Notes: generated by a model from the letters alone, not told the origin. 23,578 bases of DNA from Flavobacteriales bacterium (GCA_012960835.1 DUAL01000076.1:1225-24802), one strand, 5' to 3'. Numbered from the stretch's first letter, positions 7,714 to 15,309 are shown. Program-made: numbers and translations.

Positions 7714-8190
7714 GTGCAAAACAAAAGAGTTTATAAAATAAGTGAGGCAATAAGTAGAATAAAAAATTATTGTGCCCTGCAAGACAGATGCCAATGGGAT
7801 GTGCGACAAAAATTGACCGAATGGGGGCTTTTAGAAAACACTAAGGACATCATAATGATAGAGTTAATAAATGATGGTTTTATTGATGAAGAACGATTTT
7901 CTCGTTCTTTTTGCAGAGGAAAGTTCAGGATAAAAAAATGGGGAAGAAGAAAAATTAAATCTGAGTTAAAAATGAAAAATATTTCGTCAGTTTGCATCAA
8001 AAAAGGAATGGAAGAAATTGATGAAAAGGAGTATTTAAAAGCATTGGAAAATCAGGCAGAAAAGAAAAACGGATTGATTAAAGAGAAAAACCATTTCAAG
8101 CGACAAACTAAGTTAGGAAATTATTTAATAAAAAGAGGATTTGAATCCAATTTGGTTTGGGAAAAATTAAAGGAAATGTCAGATAAATAA
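7714..8190 (+). CDS. recX: Regulatory protein RecX
   Basis: A 158-aa member of the RecX family, small helical proteins that bind RecA filaments and limit or modulate recombinase activity. Visible family motifs: the N-terminal helix with ISEAISRIKNYCALQDRC (C-A-x-Q-x-R-C), DVRQKLTEWGLL, then LINDGFIDEERFSRSFCRGKFRIKKWGRRKI, the central RecX repeat, and a third repeat ending in LIKRGFESNLVWEKL. I take GTG (7714) as the start. An in-frame ATG exists at 7660 but lies inside the divergent MFS coding sequence and would add a non-homologous N-terminus; the promoter box at 7701-7708 also lies downstream of it. The product length matches RecX of relatives. It is followed by prfB after 13 bp. Confidence 0.88.
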   Translation: MQNKRVYKISEAISRIKNYCALQDRCQWDVRQKLTEWGLLENTKDIIMIELINDGFIDEERFSRSFCRGKFRIKKWGRRKIKSELKMKNISSVCIKKGMEEIDEKEYLKALENQAEKKNGLIKEKNHFKRQTKLGNYLIKRGFESNLVWEKLKEMSDK

Positions 8191-8191
8191 T

Positions 8192-8199
8192 TACTTTTG
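8192..8199 (+). promoter_or_regulatory. -7 promoter box for prfB
   Basis: TACTTTTG, an exact TAnnTTTG match, lies in the 13-bp gap after recX and is separated from the prfB ATG by AATA only. This is the same 4-nt geometry as the MFS and feoA promoters and predicts a leaderless prfB transcript in addition to read-through from recX. No clear -33 element is seen. Confidence 0.45.
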
Positions 8200-8203
8200 A
8201 ATA

Positions 8204-9292
8204 ATGATTACCGACCAACAAATTTCAGTATTAAATAGAAGAAAGGAAGATCTATTTAAGTTTTTAAGTATTGAAGAAAAACAATTAGAACTTCAAGATT
8301 TGGAAAAGCTAACCCATGATGCTGATTTTTGGAATAATTCTGATAAAGCCCAACTTACTTTAAAGAAAATCAGCAAGCTTAAATTTTGGGTAAACACTTA
8401 TAAGATGGTTGAAAATGAATTGGATGAGCTTGGGGTTTTGCAAGAATTTTATAATGAAAATGAGGCAAGTGAAGAAGACTTAGAGAAGCAACATCAAAAA
8501 GCATTAGCATCTATTGCAAATTTGGAATTTAAAAATATGCTCAGTGCCCAAGAGGATGAATTACCAGCAGTTTTAACCATAAATCCTGGGGCAGGAGGAA
8601 CGGAAAGTCAAGATTGGGCAGAAATGATAATGCGAATGTACTTGATGTGGGGAGAGAAAAATGGATATAAAGTGAAAGAGTTAGATTTGCAAAAAGCAGA
8701 GCCGGCAGGCATCAAATCTGTTACTCTTGAATTTGATGGCGATTTTGCTTTTGGTCATTTAAAAGGGGAAAATGGAGTTCACCGATTGGTCAGAATTTCA
8801 CCCTTTGATTCCAATGCCAAACGCCACACCTCTTTTGCTTCTGTTTTTGTTTATCCTTTGGCGGATGATAGTATTGACATTACGATTGATCCTTCTGAAA
8901 TTTCATGGGATACTTTTCGTTCGAGCGGTGCTGGAGGACAAGGGGTGAATAAAATTGAATCGGCAGTGAGGTTGAAACATAAGACATCAGGAATTATTAT
9001 TGAAAACTCTGAAACGCGTTCGCAATTAGAAAATAAAGACAAAGCATTAAAACTTTTAAAATCTCAATTGTATGAATTAGAACTAAGAAAAAAACAAGAA
9101 GAAAAAGATAAATTAGAAGGAAATAAGAAAAAAATTGAATGGGGCTCACAAATCAGAAATTATGTTTTGCATCCTTATAAAATGGTGAAAGATTTAAGAA
9201 CAAATTATGAATCTTCAAATCCAGATGCAGTATTGGATGGAGATTTAAATGCTTTTATAAAAGCGTATTTAATGGAATTTGGACAGAAATAA
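8204..9292 (+). CDS. prfB: Peptide chain release factor 2 (RF2)
   Basis: A 362-aa class I release factor that recognises UGA and UAA in the ribosomal A site and triggers peptidyl-tRNA hydrolysis. The tripeptide determinant is Ser199-Pro200-Phe201 (SPF, the RF2 type, not PxT of RF1). The catalytic GGQ is at 244-246 (SSGAGGQGVNKIESAVRL). The N-terminal helical domain (about 1-110) and the PAVLTINPGAGGTESQDWA segment are normal. The gene is a single open frame: the region around codons 20-27 (FKFLSIEEK), where many bacteria carry an autoregulatory CTTTGAC +1 frameshift, reads straight through, so that feedback is absent here. A TACTTTTG box ends 4 nt before the ATG. Confidence 0.97.
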   Translation: MITDQQISVLNRRKEDLFKFLSIEEKQLELQDLEKLTHDADFWNNSDKAQLTLKKISKLKFWVNTYKMVENELDELGVLQEFYNENEASEEDLEKQHQKALASIANLEFKNMLSAQEDELPAVLTINPGAGGTESQDWAEMIMRMYLMWGEKNGYKVKELDLQKAEPAGIKSVTLEFDGDFAFGHLKGENGVHRLVRISPFDSNAKRHTSFASVFVYPLADDSIDITIDPSEISWDTFRSSGAGGQGVNKIESAVRLKHKTSGIIIENSETRSQLENKDKALKLLKSQLYELELRKKQEEKDKLEGNKKKIEWGSQIRNYVLHPYKMVKDLRTNYESSNPDAVLDGDLNAFIKAYLMEFGQK

Positions 9293-9332
9293 TTAGTGTA
9301 GCAATGTAAAAATTCCAATTACTAATAAATAA

Positions 9333-9674
9333 ATGAAAATATACCACAACCCAAGATGCAGTAAAAGCAGACAAGCACTTGCTCTAATTCAAGAAAAGGG
9401 ACAAGAAGTTGAAATAATAGAATATTTAAAAGAGAGTCTTTCTTTTAAAGATTTGAAATCAATTTTAGAAATGCTAAACATAAAAGCAATTGAACTTATT
9501 AGAACTAATGAAATAATTTGGAAGGAAAATTATAAAGCAAAGGAAATGACTGATCAGGAGTTGATAAATGCAATGATGGAGAATCCGAAACTGATTGAAA
9601 GGCCAATAGTTATTAAAAATGGCAAAGCAATTATTGGCAGACCTCCTGAAAAAGTATTAGATTTACTGCTTTAA
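9333..9674 (+). CDS. arsC: ArsC-family (glutaredoxin-dependent) arsenate reductase or Spx/YffB-like thioredoxin-fold protein
   Basis: A 113-aa thioredoxin-fold protein of the ArsC family. N-terminal MKIYHNPRCSKSRQAL places a single nucleophilic Cys9 in the NPRCSKS motif. Arg57 (ELIRTNE), Arg90 (IERPIVI) and Arg103 (GRPPEKVL) correspond to the three arginines that bind oxyanion in E. coli ArsC, which supports arsenate reductase chemistry (As(V) to As(III) with glutathione/glutaredoxin). No arsenite efflux gene or ArsR regulator is beside it, so this may be a housekeeping reductase of unclear substrate. It starts 40 bp after prfB in the same direction. Its stop codon overlaps that of a small convergent membrane gene through the shared TTAA. 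Confidence 0.85.
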   Translation: MKIYHNPRCSKSRQALALIQEKGQEVEIIEYLKESLSFKDLKSILEMLNIKAIELIRTNEIIWKENYKAKEMTDQELINAMMENPKLIERPIVIKNGKAIIGRPPEKVLDLLL

Positions 9675-9814
9675 GATGGAATTTGTTCGTTTTCTAGTTT
9701 ACCTTCCTTTGCCCAAACAAAAATCATATAAGGAATGACAGATGCCAAGAAAATAATAGCCCAAAAAGCCATCAAAAAAACAAATAAAAATATTAAGAAT
9801 CCTAGAAATTTCAT
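9671..9814 (-). CDS. 47-aa hydrophobic membrane peptide of unknown function
   Basis: I do not recognise this gene. From ATG 9812-9814 it encodes 47 residues: a short start MKF, a continuous hydrophobic stretch (about 4-34) that could form one long or two short helices with a central A-S-V-I-P-Y turn, and a charged tail, WAKEGKLENEQIPS. An ATG two codons upstream (9820) is an equally possible start. Support for a real gene: membrane-like composition with a hydrophilic C-terminus, exact abutment with arsC (4-bp stop overlap), no overlap with fumC, and a weak promoter box (TTTCTTTG) upstream. Against it: very short and phenylalanine/leucine-rich, which AT-rich DNA gives easily. It diverges from fumC. 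Confidence 0.6.
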   Translation of the reverse strand: MKFLGFLIFLFVFLMAFWAIIFLASVIPYMIFVWAKEGKLENEQIPS

Positions 9815-9820
9815 AATCAT

Positions 9821-9840
9821 TAACTTTGCAGGCAAAGAAA
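9821..9840. promoter_or_regulatory. Palindromic divergent promoter region for fumC (+) and the 47-aa gene (-)
   Basis: On the plus strand TAACTTTG (9821-9828) is an exact -7 box for fumC, leaving a leader of about 46 nt. A perfect inverted repeat, CTTTGC-AG-GCAAAG (9824-9837), makes the same TTTGC core appear on the minus strand inside TTTCTTTG (9840-9833, one mismatch to TAnnTTTG), pointing toward the small membrane gene. The palindrome may just be the by-product of two facing -7 boxes, or it may be an operator. Confidence 0.45.
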
Positions 9841-9874
9841 CAACAAGAAATAAAACTATCAAAACAATTTCGCT

Positions 9875-11260
9875 ATGAATTATAGAATAGAAAAAGACAC
9901 AATGGGAGAGGTAAAAGTCCCTGCCGAAAAATATTGGGGAGCACAAACCCAGAGGAGTATAAATAATTTCAAAATTGGAAGTGAAGCATCTATGCCACTC
10001 GAAATTATTTATGCTTTTTCTTACCTTAAAAAAGCAGCAGCCCATACCAACTGTGAACTGGGTGTTCTTTCTGAAGAAAAAAGAGATTTGATATCAAAAG
10101 TATGTGATGAAATTCTGGAAGGCAAACATGACGATCAGTTTCCACTTGTAATTTGGCAAACAGGAAGCGGCACCCAAAGTAATATGAATATAAATGAAGT
10201 AATTGCCAATCGTTCCCATGTAATTGCTGGAGGAAAATTGGAAGATTCTGAAAAAACAATACACCCCAATGATGATGTAAATAAATCACAAAGTTCAAAT
10301 GATACATTCCCAACAGGAATGCATATAGCAACTTACAAAATGATTGTAGAAACTACTATTCCAGCAGTGAAGCAATTAAGAGATACGCTTAAAAAGAAAT
10401 CTGAAAGTTTTATGAATGTGGTGAAAATTGGAAGAACACATTTAATGGATGCAACTCCTCTTACATTGGGGCAAGAATTCTCTGGTTATGTTTCACAATT
10501 AGACCATGGACTAAAAGCACTTAAAAACACATTAGCACATTTATCTGAATTAGCATTAGGAGGAACAGCAGTTGGAACAGGAATAAATACTCCTGATGGT
10601 TATTCAGATTTAGTCGCAAAAAAAATTGCTGATTTTACAGAGTTTCCATTTGTAAGTGCTAAAAATAAGTTTGAAGCACTTGCTGCACATGATGCCATTG
10701 TAGAAAGTCATGGAGCGCTTAAACAATTAGCAGTTTCCTTAAATAAAATTGCAAATGATATTCGCCTTTTATCCTCAGGACCAAGAAGTGGAATAGGAGA
10801 AATCATCATTCCTTCCAATGAGCCAGGTTCATCCATCATGCCAGGAAAAGTAAACCCAACACAGGCAGAAGCACTAACTATGGTTTGTGCGCAAGTAATG
10901 GGGAATGATGTAGCTATAACAGTTGGTGGCATGCAAGGACATTATGAACTAAATGTATTCAAACCTCTAATGGCGGCTAATTTTTTACAATCTGCCAGAT
11001 TGATTGCTGACGCTTGTATTTCTTTTGAAAGAAATTGTGTGTCTGGAATTTTGCCTAACCATGATAATTTAAAAAAGAACTTGGATAACTCCTTAATGTT
11101 GGTTACAGCACTAAACACTAAAATTGGGTATGAGAAAGCAGCAAAAATTGCTAAAATAGCACACCAAAATGGGACAACTTTAAAAGAAGAAAGTGTTAAT
11201 TTGGGTTACCTAACTGCTGAAGAATTTGACGCTTGGGTACGACCAGAAGATATGTGCTGA
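9875..11260 (+). CDS. fumC: Class II fumarate hydratase
   Basis: A 461-aa homotetrameric, iron-free fumarase that interconverts fumarate and L-malate in the TCA cycle. Seen in sequence: N-terminal DTMGEVKVPAEKYWGAQTQRS; TGSGTQSNMNINEVIANRS; HPNDDVNKSQSSNDTFPTGMH; GRTHLMDATPLTLGQEFSGY; and the superfamily signature GSSIMPGKVNPTQAE at 318 onward. The LGGTAVGTGINTP loop and normal length support fumarase over aspartase or argininosuccinate lyase; the signature IMPGKVNP is shared with aspartase, but EKYWGAQTQRS and the length fit FumC. The product is soluble and cytoplasmic. It has its own TAACTTTG promoter box and ends 7 bp from the convergent manC gene with no obvious terminator between them. 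Confidence 0.96.
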   Translation: MNYRIEKDTMGEVKVPAEKYWGAQTQRSINNFKIGSEASMPLEIIYAFSYLKKAAAHTNCELGVLSEEKRDLISKVCDEILEGKHDDQFPLVIWQTGSGTQSNMNINEVIANRSHVIAGGKLEDSEKTIHPNDDVNKSQSSNDTFPTGMHIATYKMIVETTIPAVKQLRDTLKKKSESFMNVVKIGRTHLMDATPLTLGQEFSGYVSQLDHGLKALKNTLAHLSELALGGTAVGTGINTPDGYSDLVAKKIADFTEFPFVSAKNKFEALAAHDAIVESHGALKQLAVSLNKIANDIRLLSSGPRSGIGEIIIPSNEPGSSIMPGKVNPTQAEALTMVCAQVMGNDVAITVGGMQGHYELNVFKPLMAANFLQSARLIADACISFERNCVSGILPNHDNLKKNLDNSLMLVTALNTKIGYEKAAKIAKIAHQNGTTLKEESVNLGYLTAEEFDAWVRPEDMC

Positions 11261-11267
11261 AAATGTT

Positions 11268-12344
11268 TTAATTATTTGTTTTCTTTTTTACATCCAACAC
11301 AAACTGCTTGATTTTTTGCTCATCTTCTTTTTTGCAAACAAGCAAAGTACCGTCATTTTCTACTACAATATAGCCGTTTAGTCCGTGCAATACAGCCACT
11401 TTATCATGGGGCATTTTCACAATATTATCTGCTGAATCATACAACAATACCTTATTGCCTTGCACGGCATTTCGGCTTTTATCCAAATCCAAATGCGTAT
11501 ATAAAGAGCCCCATGTCCCTAAATCGCTCCAACCAAAATCAGCAGGATAAACATAGACACAATCTGCTTTTTCCATTATGCCATAATCAATAGAAATATT
11601 CTTACACCCTGGGAAAACCCTATCAATAAATTCAGCTTCTTTATTGGTATTATAGTATTGTTTTCCTTCTTCAAAAACAGCATACATATCATGCAAATAC
11701 TTACGATATGCTAATGTTATTGATTTGGCACTCCAAATAAATATTCCTGAATTCCACAAGAAATCACCACTATCTAAAAATTGCAAGGCCAACTCCTGAT
11801 TTGGTTTTTCGGTAAATGTTTTCACCTTTTTTATGGTTGTATTACTCTCCAAAGGATGCTCATTAAATTGAATGTATCCATAGCCAGTATCTGGTCGGCT
11901 TGGCAAAATCCCAATAGTTAGAAGGATATCATTTGCAGCACTTGCTTGCATCCCTTCTTTCACCACCCTTACAAACTCATCTTCATTTGTAATCAGATGA
12001 TCAGAAGGTGCTACAATCATATTGGCCTCTGGATTTTGGTTGTGTATTTTGAATGCTGCATAGGCCACGCAAGGTGCAGTATTTCGCATACATGGTTCAC
12101 ACAATATATTTTCTTCTTTTATTTTTGGGAGTTGCTCCAAACACAAATCCTTATAATTTTTGTTTGTTACAATGAGGATATTTTCATTTGGGCAAATCTT
12201 ACTCAATCTTCTGAAAGTTTGTTGAATAAGCGTTTCACCTGTTCCTAAAATATCAATAAATTGTTTAGGACGGCTTGCTTTACTCATTGGCCAAAAACGG
12301 GAGCCAATGCCTCCTGCCATTATTACTGCATAATTATTTTTCAT
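11268..12344 (-). CDS. manC: Mannose-1-phosphate guanylyltransferase (GDP-mannose pyrophosphorylase)
   Basis: A 358-aa nucleotidyltransferase forming GDP-mannose from mannose-1-phosphate and GTP, a precursor of fucose- and mannose-containing surface glycans. The N-terminal nucleotide-binding loop is AVIMAGGIGSRFWPMSKASR, followed by PKQF. Further conserved segments are MIVAPSDHLI, TGYGYIQF, FTEKP and FLWNSGIFIW, with DYGIMEKA for the second metal/sugar site. There is no C-terminal phosphomannose isomerase cupin domain, so it is the short monofunctional form. I chose ATG 12342-12344 rather than a TTG nine codons upstream, because that TTG lies inside the promoter box TATTTTTG (12376-12369). 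It follows the SprT-like gene by 47 bp on the same strand. Confidence 0.93.
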   Translation of the reverse strand: MKNNYAVIMAGGIGSRFWPMSKASRPKQFIDILGTGETLIQQTFRRLSKICPNENILIVTNKNYKDLCLEQLPKIKEENILCEPCMRNTAPCVAYAAFKIHNQNPEANMIVAPSDHLITNEDEFVRVVKEGMQASAANDILLTIGILPSRPDTGYGYIQFNEHPLESNTTIKKVKTFTEKPNQELALQFLDSGDFLWNSGIFIWSAKSITLAYRKYLHDMYAVFEEGKQYYNTNKEAEFIDRVFPGCKNISIDYGIMEKADCVYVYPADFGWSDLGTWGSLYTHLDLDKSRNAVQGNKVLLYDSADNIVKMPHDKVAVLHGLNGYIVVENDGTLLVCKKEDEQKIKQFVLDVKKKTNN

Positions 12345-12368
12345 CTTCAAATTTCTTTTTTCAATTCC

Positions 12369-12376
12369 CAAAAATA
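12369..12376 (-). promoter_or_regulatory. -7 promoter box for manC
   Basis: TATTTTTG, exact TAnnTTTG on the minus strand, sits in the gap after the SprT-like gene and leaves a leader of about 20 nt. It rules out the in-frame TTG at 12371 as translation start. A -33 TTG at the ideal distance is not obvious. Confidence 0.45.
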
Positions 12377-12391
12377 CAACAAAAGTTTAAT

Positions 12392-12988
12392 CTATTTATT
12401 GTCCAATAAAGCAACTGCTGCTAAGGGATTAAACAAATAGATTTTATTGGAATCAGTAGCTTTACACTTGTATCTTTTTTGTAATTTATTTAGCTTAACG
12501 AATTGCCTTCCGCTAAGGGTAGAAAAAACACTCCCATCAGGTATTTCTGATAATATTAGCTGTTTATTACTATCATATTTTCTCAACATATCACTTAAAT
12601 TATAATCATTTACAGTAGAAGCTTTTGGGTTTTTGATATGCTTGCTTAGGGGTCTTAGTAAATCATCCGGAAAAATATCAGCATTTAGGAAATTTAGCAT
12701 CATTTCTTTAAAAGTAATTTTCCACTCTATTCCATGTGGAGCTACTTTTCGTTTGTATTTTTCCCAAACAAAAGCATGGGCTATTTCGTGCGTAAGAGTG
12801 ATGAGAAAAGCATATTTATTGAGGTCTTTATTAATGCTAATTAGGTATTCTTCTTTTTTATTTACTGTAAAATCCCCCAATTTAGTATTTCTACTTTTTT
12901 TAATTTTCACTAAAATATTTAATTCCTTAATCCACTTTTTGATTAAAGGAATACTTGCTTTTGGTATATGGTTTTCAAAATTATCCAT
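12392..12988 (-). CDS. SprT-like zinc metallopeptidase-family protein
   Basis: A 198-aa protein with the SprT-like metallopeptidase core. The zinc site is His67-Glu68-x-x-His71 (TLTHEIAHAFV), and His85 in VAPHGIEWK is the likely third ligand. The SprT/Spartan group includes eukaryotic proteases that digest DNA-protein crosslinks; the bacterial members are poorly characterised. The C-terminal part (RYKCKATDSNKIYLFNPLA) retains one Cys only, so the zinc ribbon of E. coli SprT is absent, as I recall for Bacteroidota homologues. The start is ATG 12986-12988, sharing one base with the feoB stop (TAATG), which implies translational coupling; a longer in-frame reading into feoB has no support. Order is feoA-feoB-sprT-like-manC. 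Confidence 0.87.
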   Translation of the reverse strand: MDNFENHIPKASIPLIKKWIKELNILVKIKKSRNTKLGDFTVNKKEEYLISINKDLNKYAFLITLTHEIAHAFVWEKYKRKVAPHGIEWKITFKEMMLNFLNADIFPDDLLRPLSKHIKNPKASTVNDYNLSDMLRKYDSNKQLILSEIPDGSVFSTLSGRQFVKLNKLQKRYKCKATDSNKIYLFNPLAAVALLDNK

Positions 12989-15072
12989 TAACTTAATAAC
13001 TGATAAGCAATAAAAGAGGAAAGATAGGCGAGCGCTCCCATATATACAAATTGAACTGCTGGCCAGGTCCAACTATTGGTTTCCCTTCTAACAATTGCAA
13101 GCGTGCTCATACACTGCATTGCAAAAGCATAAAAAAGCATCAGAGAAATTCCAACAGCAGTTGTAAAAAATGCCTTGCCTGTATCTGGGTTTTTAACAGA
13201 TTCTAACTTTTCTCGAATGGTCCGAATATTAGAATTATCCCCCACACTATATATAGTTGACATGGTGCCAACAAAAACTTCTCTTGCCGCAAATGAAGTG
13301 ATAAGTGCTATTCCAATTTTCCAATCAAAGCCCAATGGCTTGATGGCAGGTTCTATACTTTTCCCAATTATGCCAGCATAGGATGCTTCTAATTTTTCGG
13401 CAGCAATATGTGTTTCGGCATTTTCTTGCCCAGCCCATTTGGTTTCAATTTTCTCAAAGCGATTCCCAGGGCCGTAGGAGGACAAAAACCAAAGAATAAT
13501 CGAGATGGCAATAATCACCTTTCCAGCATCAAACAAAAATACTTTTACTTTTTCAATAATGGTATAAATTACGGTTCTCCAATCCGGTATTTTATAAGAT
13601 GGCATTTCCATGATATAAAAACTTCTCTCTTTTGCTTTGAGAATAAATTTCATGATAAAAGCAGTCCCAAGAGCCGCTAAAAATCCGAGCAAATAAAAAG
13701 CCATCATTACCAGTCCTTGCAAATTGAATGGTCCCCAACTTTGCTCGGAAGGAATTATCATGGCAATAATTAGGGTGTAAACAGGAAGGCGAGCCGAACA
13801 ACTCATAAGGGGTGTAACCATTATAGTTATCATTCTTTCTTTCCAAGATGCAATAGTTCTAGCAGACATAATTGCAGGTATAGCACAAGCTGCTCCACTT
13901 AAAAGAGGAATAATTGATCTGCCATTCAGTCCAAACACCCTTAGTATTTTATCGGTAATAAAGCCCACACGAGCCATATAACCAGTATCTTCCAAAAAAG
14001 CAATAAAAGCGAATAAAAAGGCAATTTGTGGCACAAAAATGATAATACCACCAAGCCCTGCCAAAATTCCCTTTACAAGTAAATCGTTAAAAACCCCTGG
14101 CGGAAGAGTTGCCGCAACCCAAATGGAAAGGTCTGTAAACCAGCTATCAATCAAATCCATTGGGTAAGCCGACCATGAAAAAATAGCTTGAAAAATTAGA
14201 AATAAAACACCCAAAAAGATAAAATAGCCAAAAACAGGATGAATCAAGACATCATCTAACCATTTTGTAATAGATCGATTTGTTTTTATTTGCGTTTTTG
14301 TACTGCAAAAATCAACAACAGTATCTATTTTTTTATACCTTCTTATTGTTTCTTGTGCTTGTGCTCTGCTAGGAATAAACTGATGTTTTTTGCTAAGAAT
14401 ATTTAATTCAGAGTGTAATTTATTTTTACTATTTACCTCCTGCATACAAAGTGCAAGGAATGAACCGTAATCATTTTCTGATTTTCTTAAATCGTTTGTT
14501 TCCTCAATAATATTTTTGAAAAGCGTTCTGATATCAAAAAATGAAGTTACCGATTCTTGTGTATTAGCTTCAATAATAGCTTTTTTTAGGTTTTTTATTC
14601 CCTCTTGTTTTCTGGCATTAATAGCAACAATAGGAATTTGTAACTCTTGAGAGAGTTTACTTACATTAATAATAATGCCCTGTTTTAAAGATAAATCGAC
14701 CATATTTAGAGCCAAAACTACTTTCATTTTTAAGTCAATTATCTGAGTTATCAGAAAAATAGATCGCCTTAAATTAGTTGCATCAGCAACCACTACAGTT
14801 ACTTCTGGATAATCTTCATCCTCTCTGTTACAGATAACTTCTTGGGCAACTTTTTCATCAATGGATTTTGGATATAAGCTATAAGCGCCAGGAACATCAG
14901 TAATTTCTGCTTTTGTATTTTGGTCTAAATTACAAATCCCAGTTTTTTTCTCTACCGTAATACCTGGATAATTTCCCACTTTCTGTCTAAGGCCAGTCAG
15001 AGCATTAAAAAGAGTGGATTTTCCAGAATTTGGATTTCCGGCTAGTACCACTTTTATTTTTGTAGTTTCCAT
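12988..15072 (-). CDS. feoB: Ferrous iron transport protein FeoB
   Basis: A 694-aa inner-membrane Fe2+ transporter with an N-terminal G domain. G1 is GNPNSGKST (12-20), the G2 threonine is in YPGITVE (35-41), G3 is DVPG (59-62) and G4 is NMVD (123-126). A GDI-like helical spacer (about 165-260) precedes the membrane domain. The two Gate segments are seen as LLSGAACAIPAIMSARTIAS and, later, FAAREVFVGTMSTIYSVG, each with conserved polar residues. The protein ends with a final helix near SSFIAYQLLS, and lacks the FeoC-like or long C-terminal extension of the enterobacterial protein. It begins immediately after the feoA stop (TAGATG), so FeoA and FeoB are separate here although they are fused in some Bacteroidota. 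Control by iron is suggested by the operator at feoA. Confidence 0.96.
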   Translation of the reverse strand: METTKIKVVLAGNPNSGKSTLFNALTGLRQKVGNYPGITVEKKTGICNLDQNTKAEITDVPGAYSLYPKSIDEKVAQEVICNREDEDYPEVTVVVADATNLRRSIFLITQIIDLKMKVVLALNMVDLSLKQGIIINVSKLSQELQIPIVAINARKQEGIKNLKKAIIEANTQESVTSFFDIRTLFKNIIEETNDLRKSENDYGSFLALCMQEVNSKNKLHSELNILSKKHQFIPSRAQAQETIRRYKKIDTVVDFCSTKTQIKTNRSITKWLDDVLIHPVFGYFIFLGVLFLIFQAIFSWSAYPMDLIDSWFTDLSIWVAATLPPGVFNDLLVKGILAGLGGIIIFVPQIAFLFAFIAFLEDTGYMARVGFITDKILRVFGLNGRSIIPLLSGAACAIPAIMSARTIASWKERMITIMVTPLMSCSARLPVYTLIIAMIIPSEQSWGPFNLQGLVMMAFYLLGFLAALGTAFIMKFILKAKERSFYIMEMPSYKIPDWRTVIYTIIEKVKVFLFDAGKVIIAISIILWFLSSYGPGNRFEKIETKWAGQENAETHIAAEKLEASYAGIIGKSIEPAIKPLGFDWKIGIALITSFAAREVFVGTMSTIYSVGDNSNIRTIREKLESVKNPDTGKAFFTTAVGISLMLFYAFAMQCMSTLAIVRRETNSWTWPAVQFVYMGALAYLSSFIAYQLLS

Positions 15073-15297
15073 CTACAGCTGTTTTACGATTATTTGCTCT
15101 GCATCTTCTTTCCTCAAGCTCAGCATAAAGCCAGAAACCACAATAGCAATTGGGTCATTAAAAGGAGCTTTCCTCTCCACAACTACCTTTTCTCCTGGCG
15201 TACAACCCATTTCTAAAAGTTTCTGTGCCAATTCAGCATCATTTATGGTATCAATGATATATTCCTTTCCTATTGCTATACAAGAGAGTTTTTGCAT
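15073..15297 (-). CDS. feoA: Ferrous iron transport protein FeoA
   Basis: A 74-aa SH3-like cytosolic protein that supports FeoB function. Characteristic segments are LAQKLLEMGCTPGEKVVV (the L-x-x-M-G-x-x-P-G motif) and DPIAIVVSGFMLSLRKEDAEQI. It lies directly upstream of feoB with stop and start codons abutting, so the two are certainly cotranscribed. The ATG at 15295-15297 is preceded, after only CCGC, by a TAAATTTG promoter box. A 17-bp palindrome lies right behind that box. Confidence 0.95.
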   Translation of the reverse strand: MQKLSCIAIGKEYIIDTINDAELAQKLLEMGCTPGEKVVVERKAPFNDPIAIVVSGFMLSLRKEDAEQIIVKQL

Positions 15298-15301
15298 GCG
15301 G

Positions 15302-15309
15302 CAAATTTA
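15302..15309 (-). promoter_or_regulatory. -7 promoter box for feoAB
   Basis: TAAATTTG on the minus strand, an exact TAnnTTTG match, ends 4 nt before the feoA ATG. This predicts a leaderless feoAB message. The -33 region would fall around 15329-15332, at the outer edge of the palindromic operator. Confidence 0.6.

Noticed and set aside
9293..9332. ATTAGT...ACTAAT inverted repeat between prfB and arsC
   Set aside because: The arms are 6 bp of AT-rich sequence with a 23-nt loop, which is expected by chance and would not form a stable hairpin.
9815..10045. N-terminal extension of the 47-aa membrane gene to 124 codons
   Set aside because: The extension would run antisense through the first 57 codons of fumC and through its promoter; only the part after the ATG at 9814 (or 9820) looks like a real protein.
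10026..10331. 101-codon minus-strand frame inside fumC
   Set aside because: It lies fully within a highly conserved enzyme gene, has no promoter box or family motif, and its His/Leu/Phe-rich sequence looks like a shadow of the fumC codons.
11261..11267. Possible terminator between fumC and manC
   Set aside because: Only 7 bp separate the two stop codons and I see no GC-rich stem with a U-tract on either strand.
12633..13013. 126-codon plus-strand frame over the SprT-like gene
   Set aside because: The minus-strand gene there has a clear HEIAH zinc motif and a coupled start, whereas the plus frame shows only random hydrophobic runs.
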